50,779 nucleotides of DNA from Clostridiales bacterium (GTDB taxonomy: Bacteria > Bacillota > Clostridia > Christensenellales > Aristaeellaceae), in assembly GCA_015056305.1 (NCBI GenBank), contig SVGO01000006.1:1-50779 (forward strand). Reading direction: 5' to 3'. The notes under the pieces were generated by a model. It ran no database searches. It was not told the origin of the DNA and saw only the letters and a program-made list of their open reading frames with translations. Each line of letters opens with the position of its first letter. Position 1 is the first letter of the stretch. Positions 40,652 to 48,901 of the stretch are shown in pieces. The position numbers and the translations under genes are program-made.

Positions 40652-41188
40652 TTACGGAATAAAATCCTCATCATCCACATCCGTGATCAGCTTGATGAGA
40701 TCAAGCGTATCATCGCCGCCTTCAGCATCGGAGTCATTCTCCTCCAGAAGGCCGTTGGCGATGCGTTCCAGCTCTTCCTCATGGCTCAGGAGGGTAAAGA
40801 TTGCAATTTCCTCCATGCTCTCAAGCTGCTTGGCTGTAACGGGCGCATCCACGATCGGCGCAGAAATATGATAATACACGTCACCGCGCTTATTCTTGAT
40901 GCGCAAATTGCCTACCTTCAGCTTGTCCGTCACCTTCATGCAGTACTGAACAGCCTTCGCATAATGCTGCGGCTTCACCCTGATTCCCGGATACACCTGC
41001 AGGATCACATGATTAATATTCTCGTCAATGATGATTTTCATGAAGTAGCTGTGGTCCTCGGTTAAAATCTCGCACAGATATCCTTCGTAGTTGCAACACG
41101 AAAGGTTCTTGGATGCAGTATTGTAGCCGCTGTTGTGTATAAGGTACTCTTCAATGTTTTCCACGGTTTTGATCTTCATGTCATTCAT
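40652..41188 (-). CDS. YbjN/CesT-chaperone-fold-like protein
   Basis: ILQVYPGIRVKPQHYAKAVQYCMKVTDKLKVGNLRIKNKRGDVYYHISAPIVDAPVTAKQLESMEEIAIFTLLSHEEELERIANG fits the YbjN pattern by eye; SD AGGAGGAG. Confidence 0.6.
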   Translation of the reverse strand: MNDMKIKTVENIEEYLIHNSGYNTASKNLSCCNYEGYLCEILTEDHSYFMKIIIDENINHVILQVYPGIRVKPQHYAKAVQYCMKVTDKLKVGNLRIKNKRGDVYYHISAPIVDAPVTAKQLESMEEIAIFTLLSHEEELERIANGLLEENDSDAEGGDDTLDLIKLITDVDDEDFIP

Positions 41189-41259
41189 TTTGCTCTCCTC
41201 CTGTCGTTTATGTCTTGTTCTTTGTTTCTCTTCTTTGATGTCTGCATTTTATCATTCTC

Positions 41260-41291
41260 TTTCGTTTTTATTTCGCTTTATCAAAACGAAA
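41260..41291. promoter_or_regulatory. Inverted repeat TTTCGTTTT-N14-AAAACGAAA upstream of the 40652-41188 gene (putative operator/promoter)
   Basis: 9-bp perfect arms upstream of a GATAAAAT -10-like box on the minus strand. Confidence 0.5.
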
Positions 41292-41550
41292 TATCGAATT
41301 CCGCCAGGTCATGCCCAGCATATAAAGGCATCCTGTTTTCATAATAAAATACGAAAAAACGGCGGCCTTTCAGTCCATGCGCTCATTGCTGCAAAAAAAC
41401 ATCTATTGCACACAAATAAAACCTCCTGCTGCAGATTTGCTTATTCTGCAGCAGGAAGTTTCTTATTTTTTCTGTTTATTGCAATACAGTCCCGCCCGGC
41501 ATAGCGTTCTCTGTTTTGTGAAGATACTGCGTTCATTCGCAGCACATGGA

Positions 41551-43509
41551 TCACAAGCCGCGCTTGAGTTCTATTTCTTCCACAATCGGCGCTCTGTCAT
41601 TGATCCGTTCATACAGACAATCATAGACTGCGCTGTCATACGGCCCCAATGCCCGCAAACTGTCGGCGTCGGCCTTATCCAGCATACAGATTTTCGACTT
41701 ATTCCTGTATTTCAGGAAATAATTTGAATGATACTGCTTCGGATCAAAGAGAGGTTTTTCTGCCGTGGACAGGAAACCCTTGCGCAGCAAGCGGATATAG
41801 TTGTCTGCAATGCTGTCAATATTCTCCTCGCTGTCGCCGTATACATGCACCATCTGACAGGCTATCTCCAGCTTTTTCTTCCAGCTGTCTATATCGATGC
41901 TGTCCGTTTCATCGGGCATACGCAGGCACTGCGCTTTTTGGACAATCGCCTCGATATCCGAACCGATCATGATGCGCACGTTTTGATGGTTGGCCATTCC
42001 CTGCACGATCTCACGAAGGACCGCTCTATCTCTGCATGTATGATCAAAGAGTATTTTCCTGCCCGTCATTCCACTATTCTTGCCGGCGATCCTTTCCACG
42101 CGATCCATACACTTCAGGAAAATATCAACACACTCGTCTTCATTGGGCAAATAAGTGGCGAATTTCTCATCAATGCGTCCCGGACGGAAGAATTCCTTCG
42201 GCAATCCGCCGATGTCATTGGCCGCCGCAAAGATAAACACCGGCTTGTGATTGTTCTGCATCCATTCCAGCAACTCGGCAAACATGCGCCTGAATGTCGA
42301 ATCGTTGGCTTGTTCTCCGCCGCCTTTCGCACCCTCCATTGCCTTTTCGATCTCATCAATCAGAAGCACACAGGGACTCATTGCCTCCGCCAGTTTAAGC
42401 GTCTCCCGCATCTGACGTTCGCTTTGTCCAACAATTCCTCCCATGATCTTGCCCATACTCATCTTCAAAAGCGGAAGCTCAATCTCTCTGCCTGTGAGTT
42501 TTGCTGCTTCGCTCTTGCCGCAGCCGGGTATACCGCACAGCAATACGCCCTTAGGCGGCTGAACACCCAAATTCCGACGATATGCAGCAGAATTGCTGAG
42601 CGGCTCTTTGATATCAGCAAGCCATTCGTAATAAGATCCCATGCCGCCAAGTTCGCCTTCCGTATCGATCCATTCCAGCAGGCCGCCTTCGAGCTTTTGC
42701 TTCTTTCTTTCAAGGATGATATTCAGAATCTCCTTCTTCTGCTCGTCCGATATCCATGCGTCATCACCCAGCCCCGTCAGAGTCATGATTCTCTGCAGGC
42801 AGATCGAGATCTCTTCCTCTGTAAATCCCGTCAGGCTGGTCACCAGTTCGTCGAGTATTCTTGCCAGGCCGAGCGGATTTCCTGTCTCCGTACAGATCTG
42901 ACTGCGGATATCATACTCATCCGGATAGCCAACTTCGATAATCTCGGTATAGGTTTTCAGCATCGGCGTGAGATTTACTTCGGAAGAATACAGCACGACT
43001 ACCGAACTGCGTATCGCATCCGCATGCTCGTGATTTCTTCCAAGCCTGTTCTCGTTATGATACTCGAGGACATACTTTTCAAGCGCGTTGAACATGTTTC
43101 CCAGCTTCAGATCCTGCTGATACTGATCCGATTGAATATCGCCGGGCATTTTGATGGTCCATATTCTTGGATACTGCAGATCCTTTGCCTCATCCAGTTC
43201 ATCATGATAATCATCGAAATGAATATGACAATAATCGCCTGTACTGCTCTCCCGCTGTTCTCGGATCGACCGAATAAACGTCTCATTGTCCGCTTCCATC
43301 AGCGGCCGGTCCTCCTGCTTCCCATAAATTCCGCGCAGAACAACCAGCGGATGCTTCCTGTCCGCTACAATGCGTTCAATCAGAAAATCCGAATCGGTTT
43401 TGATATACAGAATCGGCGTTCCGCCAAGCATGGCCTTTCTTCCCTGATCAAGGATCCTTTGAACAACGCTGCTGGTCTGGATAAAGGCTGTTTCCGGCAT
43501 AAGGGTCAC
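41551..43509 (-). CDS. AAA+ ATPase, Ycf46-like (degenerate N-terminal domain + active C-terminal AAA)
   Basis: Walker A GVLLCGIPGCGKSEAAKL, GGIVGQSERQMRETLKLAEAMSPCVLLIDEIEKAM (Walker B), sensor/Arg region FIFAAANDIGGLPKEFFRPGRIDEKF. Confidence 0.88.
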   Translation of the reverse strand: MTLMPETAFIQTSSVVQRILDQGRKAMLGGTPILYIKTDSDFLIERIVADRKHPLVVLRGIYGKQEDRPLMEADNETFIRSIREQRESSTGDYCHIHFDDYHDELDEAKDLQYPRIWTIKMPGDIQSDQYQQDLKLGNMFNALEKYVLEYHNENRLGRNHEHADAIRSSVVVLYSSEVNLTPMLKTYTEIIEVGYPDEYDIRSQICTETGNPLGLARILDELVTSLTGFTEEEISICLQRIMTLTGLGDDAWISDEQKKEILNIILERKKQKLEGGLLEWIDTEGELGGMGSYYEWLADIKEPLSNSAAYRRNLGVQPPKGVLLCGIPGCGKSEAAKLTGREIELPLLKMSMGKIMGGIVGQSERQMRETLKLAEAMSPCVLLIDEIEKAMEGAKGGGEQANDSTFRRMFAELLEWMQNNHKPVFIFAAANDIGGLPKEFFRPGRIDEKFATYLPNEDECVDIFLKCMDRVERIAGKNSGMTGRKILFDHTCRDRAVLREIVQGMANHQNVRIMIGSDIEAIVQKAQCLRMPDETDSIDIDSWKKKLEIACQMVHVYGDSEENIDSIADNYIRLLRKGFLSTAEKPLFDPKQYHSNYFLKYRNKSKICMLDKADADSLRALGPYDSAVYDCLYERINDRAPIVEEIELKRGL

Positions 43510-43622
43510 CTCTTTTGTTATTCTTACGGTTTCAGAAGAACATCCTTCACTGGCCTCAGAAGATTTTTGCCATGAGTTCGCCGGCTGTTATTTTGCCAGT
43601 TTTCTTGAGCCTCTCCCGGATT

Positions 43623-44807
43623 TTATTCTTCCGATCCTTCAGGTTCATTCTCCGTATTCAAGTATTCGTCGTATGCATCCTCCAGCGATACATATCTTTC
43701 ACTGGTTTTCATGAAATCGGAATACACACGCCCTTCGCAGTCGAGCACCATATATCCTTCTTCCTTGAACAGGACATCAACGACGGGGTTATCTATCATT
43801 TCCAGCTCGATTTTCTGATTTGCATTGTAGTAACGATGGATCAGCCTGCCATTCTGAATCAGCAGGAAGCCCCTTTTCTTTCCACCTGTGCTGAACGCGC
43901 TGACGTCATTCAAATTCTGCAGATCCCAGTCCTTTTGCCAATTTCCGTTTTTTCTTTCATAAATTCTGAGCATATCTCCGTTATTTGTGAATTGTTCAAT
44001 CTTCTGATCATCGCTTATGCTGACATCGGGCAGGAAATCAATCACATAATTGCCGGCAACATTCATATAGCGGTATTCCCCGCCTTTTATCACTATACTG
44101 TCTATCGGTACTTCATCATCATTCCGCATCAGTTCTATGACTGCCTTTCCATCTCCGGATGCCATTATCTTCACCGTTCGGATTTTTAAGCCGGAGCTGA
44201 GCAATGGATCCTCATAAATCCGATAGCAATAGGGTTCCTCTCTTGCCTTGATCACCAGTTCGTTCTCCACTGTAAATTTGTCTGTAATCGAATCTCCCCA
44301 GGCATAATTCATGGCGTCAAATTCAGACAGTTCACAGATAGCAAGCAATCTGATTGCTTCTGATACGTAATTCCCCTCATCTGCAGACATGATTCCTTCA
44401 GCAATATAAGCAACTTTTTTGTAATAGTTTCCTTTCCTGATATCCTCCGTCAGTTCTTCTTGAAACTTTTCCCAACTGTTATCGTAATATGTTGCTTTTC
44501 CGGACTTCAAATCCATGTACGACGCATGATAGTTTTTCTCGAAAAAGGCATCGAACAGGCGTTTAAGCGCCGCTTCCGCCGTCGTTTCTTCTCCATTATT
44601 TGGGAAACACAGATAATTATACCAGAATTCTTTATTCAGCCTCAAGGCAGGCTCATCGCCGACCATCAGCTTCATAGGACAGCTGTGCGTTTTTGCAAAA
44701 CGACAAAACACTTCCAGCTGTTCATCAATTTGATACGGATCAAAATTCTCTTTCAGATCCAACATATGTACAATGCATTCTCCGTCGATTTTCAGCCTTT
44801 CTATCAT
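43623..44807 (-). CDS. Uncharacterised island protein with beta-rich (propeller-like) C-terminus
   Basis: MIERLKIDGECIVHMLDLKENFDPYQIDEQLEVFCRFAKTH...; C-terminal repeated beta strands (NGDMLRIYERKNGNWQKDWDLQNLNDVSAF...GFLLIQNGRLIHRYY); start uncertain (44807 or 44873). Confidence 0.62.
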   Translation of the reverse strand: MIERLKIDGECIVHMLDLKENFDPYQIDEQLEVFCRFAKTHSCPMKLMVGDEPALRLNKEFWYNYLCFPNNGEETTAEAALKRLFDAFFEKNYHASYMDLKSGKATYYDNSWEKFQEELTEDIRKGNYYKKVAYIAEGIMSADEGNYVSEAIRLLAICELSEFDAMNYAWGDSITDKFTVENELVIKAREEPYCYRIYEDPLLSSGLKIRTVKIMASGDGKAVIELMRNDDEVPIDSIVIKGGEYRYMNVAGNYVIDFLPDVSISDDQKIEQFTNNGDMLRIYERKNGNWQKDWDLQNLNDVSAFSTGGKKRGFLLIQNGRLIHRYYNANQKIELEMIDNPVVDVLFKEEGYMVLDCEGRVYSDFMKTSERYVSLEDAYDEYLNTENEPEGSEE

Positions 44808-44829
44808 CGCGTCGTCGCCCCCTGGTATT

Positions 44830-45996
44830 TTATAGCGGTCTTCTGTCGATATTTTTTCTGCTGATTCTTGCACGCTCTTTCAAATATGCTTCGTTTGCTC
44901 TCTTGTCAGAAAGCAGGTGTTGAATCGTTCTGACAAAGTATTCCCTGGCCTGCTTCATAACCGAATGCGCGCCGGCCATATATCTTCTGCCGATGCCGCG
45001 AAGACCTTCCTGAATATCCGAAGTTTTCAGAACATGTGCAGACATAATCATATTTCTCTCTTCGCTCCACGTCCGCATTCCCTTTGTCATGGCAAACAGC
45101 GTGCCCATGACCGCATTAAGAATCGCCGGCATGCTCTTCATGAAACCGAATACGCCGAATATTACCGTCATTGCGCCGGAAACCATCGCAGCAACCAAAA
45201 GCGTGCCCGTCACCATGCTCAGCATATTCAGCCTGCTTTCTCCGGCTGCGCTTGCTCCTTCCTGGCTTCCTGTGCCGCCGGCGATGCGCAGCCGTTCAAA
45301 CTCCCCGCATACCGCCACGGCCGTCTGCTGCAGCGTTATATCCACCGGAATATCGGATGCGTATTCCTGATTCTTTATGCCCGTGTAGATCAGCATCGCA
45401 GCAATCGCGCGATACTCACAATACATCTCCTTCTCGGTTTCCAGCCCGATCCGGACAATCAGGCTGTCCATCTGATTTTCTTTCGCCGCCGTTTCCATTT
45501 CGTCTGCATGCGCCGGAAGCTCAGCAAACAATATCCCGCAATGTCTCAGTGCATGGAGCGCCGTCTCCCGGACCTGCTTGAGCAGCTCCGGCGTAATCTC
45601 GTCTGAAATTCCCCTTTGCTCGATCTTCACCAGCGTGTCACAGTAATCACAGTTTTCCCCATGGAGCTGCGCGGTGGAAGCAGAAACTGCGGCAGCCGTC
45701 TCCATCCAGAATATATACTTTTCCCGATCGTTCTTTCCTTCTTCCATTCTTCTGGCAAATTCCATCAGATACTCGCTTGCATGATTTGCCGCCTGTTGAT
45801 ACGCCTGATCAAACTGCCGGATACACCCGAGCAGACTGTCGGCCATGATGTATCCCTGCTCCATGGTCTTGTCTTCCAGTTTTTCAACGTAAATCTGCGC
45901 AAGGATATCCCTCGCGCTCATATCGTTTACCTTTGCGTTCATATACGCCCCGGTCTGTTCGGCGATCCCGTCAAACATACTCCCGGTATATTTCAT
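44830..45996 (-). CDS. Uncharacterised island membrane protein (paralog family member A)
   Basis: YLMEFARRMEEGKNDREKYIFWMETAAAV; EYRAIAAMLIYTGIKNQEYASDIPVDITLQQTAVAVCGEFERLRI; two TM segments; SD GGAGGT. Confidence 0.75.
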   Translation of the reverse strand: MKYTGSMFDGIAEQTGAYMNAKVNDMSARDILAQIYVEKLEDKTMEQGYIMADSLLGCIRQFDQAYQQAANHASEYLMEFARRMEEGKNDREKYIFWMETAAAVSASTAQLHGENCDYCDTLVKIEQRGISDEITPELLKQVRETALHALRHCGILFAELPAHADEMETAAKENQMDSLIVRIGLETEKEMYCEYRAIAAMLIYTGIKNQEYASDIPVDITLQQTAVAVCGEFERLRIAGGTGSQEGASAAGESRLNMLSMVTGTLLVAAMVSGAMTVIFGVFGFMKSMPAILNAVMGTLFAMTKGMRTWSEERNMIMSAHVLKTSDIQEGLRGIGRRYMAGAHSVMKQAREYFVRTIQHLLSDKRANEAYLKERARISRKNIDRRPL

Positions 45997-46272
45997 ATAT
46001 ATACCTCCGACATCGAACGACTGAATTTAATTTCACTGCGCTTATTCGCCTATTCCTGATGCATGCCTTTTCCCTGCGCTTTTCTTCAGTATCATAAAGC
46101 ATATCTCCCTTTATGATCAGTATTTTGCCTCTGCATCTTCCAGCGCTGCCTGGTCATTATCTGATAAACACACAATTATTCTTTGCTTCCCGTCGATGTA
46201 TTTTCTCTGTATGAAAAAATTATACAACCTTCCAATCAGTTCATTTCGTTTATCAAGAATAAAATTGTCTGT

Positions 46273-47109
46273 TTATACCTTTATATCTTCAAGCTCACGG
46301 ATACGTGCATTCATTCTGTCAATGCGTTCTTTCAGCTTTTTCTTTATTTGTCCCTTTTTATTCCACTTTTTCATTCTCTTTTTCTCTTCGTTTTTAAATT
46401 CTTCATTCATTCTATCAATCTCTTGATTCGTTATTTCAATTTCCTCTTTCAGTTTATCTATATCATTTTTGATTTCATTATATTTCGCTTCGAAGTCATC
46501 ATCGTCATATTTTCTTTTATCTTCCAGATAATTAGATGCAGAATCATACTCTCTTTGTGCAATGAATTGCAAAATCTTCTGATCATTATGCGAACTATAA
46601 TCAGAGTATCCTGCTTTTTTCAGCAGCCGCTCCGCGTCATATTTGCTCAATTCCAGATTTATGATAATTTTAAACAGCGTCTTCTTTCTGGGATTCTTTC
46701 CCAGCTTCATAGAGCTCCATACACTTCCTGTTATATCTGCATCGCCATAAAATCGAACAACATCATATTCATCTTTGATTCTTAAAGGCCTGCGTTCTTT
46801 CTCCGCCCTTTTTCGGTTTTTTTCAATTGTTTTTTCCTCTAGCCTGTATTTTTCTCCAAATCTGCGAATCAGGCGGCAAATCATTTCAAACAGCGTTTCT
46901 GCCTTGCTTTGATTTGCCTCTTGTTCAAGCGCTATTCTCTCCGATTCCGGAATATCCGGAGGAGCAAAATCTTCATCTGAATACACCGCTGCCTGATTCA
47001 GCGTAAAGGCATCCGGATTTTTTTCCATAGCATACTGCAGATTACGCCGTTCCTCTTCATGGATCAACAGACGATTTGACATCTCATCCATAGATTTTCT
47101 TCCCTTCAA
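46273..47109 (-). CDS. HTH-like + coiled-coil island protein
   Basis: ITGSVWSSMKLGKNPRKKTLFKIIINLELSKYDAERLLKKAGYSDYSSHND resembles XRE-type HTH plus the trailing 'LLKKAGY' helix; C-terminal coiled coil. Confidence 0.65.
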   Translation of the reverse strand: MKGRKSMDEMSNRLLIHEEERRNLQYAMEKNPDAFTLNQAAVYSDEDFAPPDIPESERIALEQEANQSKAETLFEMICRLIRRFGEKYRLEEKTIEKNRKRAEKERRPLRIKDEYDVVRFYGDADITGSVWSSMKLGKNPRKKTLFKIIINLELSKYDAERLLKKAGYSDYSSHNDQKILQFIAQREYDSASNYLEDKRKYDDDDFEAKYNEIKNDIDKLKEEIEITNQEIDRMNEEFKNEEKKRMKKWNKKGQIKKKLKERIDRMNARIRELEDIKV

Positions 47110-47455
47110 CAGACTGGATTTTTGCTCAAAATCAGATCGTTTCCATTCCGTTTTGAATGATACAATTCAGACATTTTATGATCTGACTGACTTTCGATTT
47201 ATTCATAATTTCATTTCAGCAATGACAATCGTACTGAACCTGCTGCAGCCTGCAGATTCTTTATATATTCCTACCGATAAGAGATTTCCGCAATCATTGA
47301 TAGCCGATAACTATGACGCTGTTTTTCGTTTTTTATACTGATTGTATTATAGCATTCAGTTTTTCCGTGTTCAAGCCAGATCTGCAGCCCTCAAATCTAT
47401 TTCATCGCCGATGGCATATAGCGTAAGGCGTTGTATCCGCATAAATAGAAGAAAC

Positions 47456-47490
47456 AGAAAGCCAGCGTGTCCATCATGGTCACGCCGGCT
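47456..47490 (-). terminator. Terminator-like hairpin downstream of the M13 peptidase fragment
   Basis: Minus strand GCCGGCGTGACCATGATGGACACGCTGGCTTTCTGTTTCTTC. Confidence 0.55.
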
Positions 47491-47524
47491 CTCATTATGT
47501 GGCAATTGAGGTTATCTATAGGCA

Positions 47525-47707
47525 TTACCAGACATTCAGGCGGCTTCCCGATGCAAGATACATGTCATCCCCCTCAGCAATATCATAGGCGCTGTGGAAT
47601 TCCTCAAACTGCTGCACGATGGCGTTGGTACACAGATAGTACGGCGGATGGGTACCGGTCTGCAATCTCTGCACAAGGCCTTCTTCCGTTACCAACATGC
47701 GGCACAT
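47525..47707 (-). pseudogene. C-terminal fragment of an M13-family metallopeptidase (PepO/neprilysin-like)
   Basis: ...THPPYYLCTNAIVQQFEEFHSAYDIAEGDDMYLASGSRLNVW* matches the M13 C-terminus pattern (F-x-x-[AY]-[YF]-D-[IV]-x-x-GD-x-MYLA...VW); N-terminal catalytic part absent. Confidence 0.65.
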
Positions 47708-47767
47708 AGCGGTATATGTTCTTACCCAATAAAATCAGAATTTTATTCACTAAAAGTTCAAGTATTC

Positions 47768-47891
47768 TTAGATTTTCGCTCTATGCCATACAAAAAGACC
47801 TTGAGGGATTGCTCCTTCAAGGTCTTCATTGTTTGATTGTGATTGAGGATCAGTCACTTTGCCTCATAGAGGATCTAAGAGGTTGCCTCGG
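47768..47891. repeat. Right copy of 124-bp direct repeat flanking the island
   Basis: TTAGATTTTCGCTCTATGCC...GATCTAAGAGGTTGCCTCGG; same orientation as 32254-32377, 2 mismatches. Confidence 0.95.
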
Positions 47892-47902
47892 GACAAATTT
47901 TC

Positions 47903-48901
47903 TTATTCCCACTCGATGGTGCCGATGGGCTTCGGGGTCAGGTCCAGCAGAACGCGGTTGATGCCCTCGACCTCATGGGTGATGCGGTAGGTGATGTGGT
48001 GCAGCAGTGCGTACGGGATCTCCTCGATGGTGGCGGTCATCGCGTCCTTGGTATTGACAGCACGGATGATGGCCGGCCAGCCTTCGTAGCGGCTTTCGTC
48101 CTTGACGCCAACGCTCTTGATGTCCGGAACGGCGATGAAGTACTGCCAAACCTTCTCGTTCAGGCCGTTCTTCTCGAACTCCTCGCGCAGGATCGCATCG
48201 GCCTCACGCAGCGCATGCAGGCGGTCGCGGGTGATCGCGCCCAGGCAGCGCACGCCCAGGCCCGGGCCCGGGAACGGCTGACGATAAACCATGCCGTGCG
48301 GCAGACCCAGAGCCTCGCCGACCACGCGGACTTCGTCCTTGAACAGCAGCTTGATCGGCTCCACCAGTTCAAACTGCAGGTCCTCCGGCAGACCGCCGAC
48401 GTTGTGATGGGACTTGACAGCCTTCTTGCCTTCGGCAGCCTTCATGGACTCCAGAATGTCGGGGTAGATGGTGCCCTGCGCCAGGAAAGAAATGCCCTCC
48501 AGCTTGCGGGCTTCCTCGGCGAACACGGTGATGAACTCCTTGCCGATGATCTTGCGCTTGCGCTCCGGCTCGGATACGCCGGCCAGCAGGCCAAGGAAAT
48601 GATCGGTCGCATCCACATAGATCAGATTGGCGTCCAGACCATCCTTGAACATCTTGATAACGCCTTCGGACTCATCCTTGCGCATCAGGCCATGATTGAC
48701 ATGCACGCAGACGAGCTGCTTGCCAATGGCCTTGATCAGCAGCGCCGCAACAACGGAGCTGTCCACGCCGCCGGAGAGCGCCAGCAGCACCTTCTTATCG
48801 CCAACCTGCGCACGAACGGCAGCAACCTGCTCCTCGATGAAGGCATTGGCCAGTTCCATCGTGGTGATGCGCGCCATGGATTCGGGACGAATATTGCTCA
48901 T
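47903..48901 (-). CDS. guaA: GMP synthase, ATP-pyrophosphatase/dimerisation portion (no GATase domain)
   Basis: VLLALSGGVDSSVVAALLIKAIGKQLVCVHVNHGLMRKDE...RQPFPGPGLGVRCLGAIT...LDLTPKPIGTIEWE; ORF starts directly before the ATPPase domain. Confidence 0.92.
   Translation of the reverse strand: MSNIRPESMARITTMELANAFIEEQVAAVRAQVGDKKVLLALSGGVDSSVVAALLIKAIGKQLVCVHVNHGLMRKDESEGVIKMFKDGLDANLIYVDATDHFLGLLAGVSEPERKRKIIGKEFITVFAEEARKLEGISFLAQGTIYPDILESMKAAEGKKAVKSHHNVGGLPEDLQFELVEPIKLLFKDEVRVVGEALGLPHGMVYRQPFPGPGLGVRCLGAITRDRLHALREADAILREEFEKNGLNEKVWQYFIAVPDIKSVGVKDESRYEGWPAIIRAVNTKDAMTATIEEIPYALLHHITYRITHEVEGINRVLLDLTPKPIGTIEWE

Noticed and set aside
41728-43575. 615-aa plus-strand ORF antisense to the AAA+ gene (and 35707-37236, 39242-40615 opposite other island genes)
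   Set aside because: Striking length in less GC-rich DNA, but no domain, no SD, and the antisense genes have clear motifs and SDs; considered shadow ORFs.
46183-46785. 200-aa Phe/Ile-rich plus ORF (FFQLFLYLSLFIPLFHSLFLFVFKF...)
   Set aside because: Antisense of a Lys/Glu-rich coiled-coil gene; hydrophobicity is a mirror artefact, not a membrane protein.
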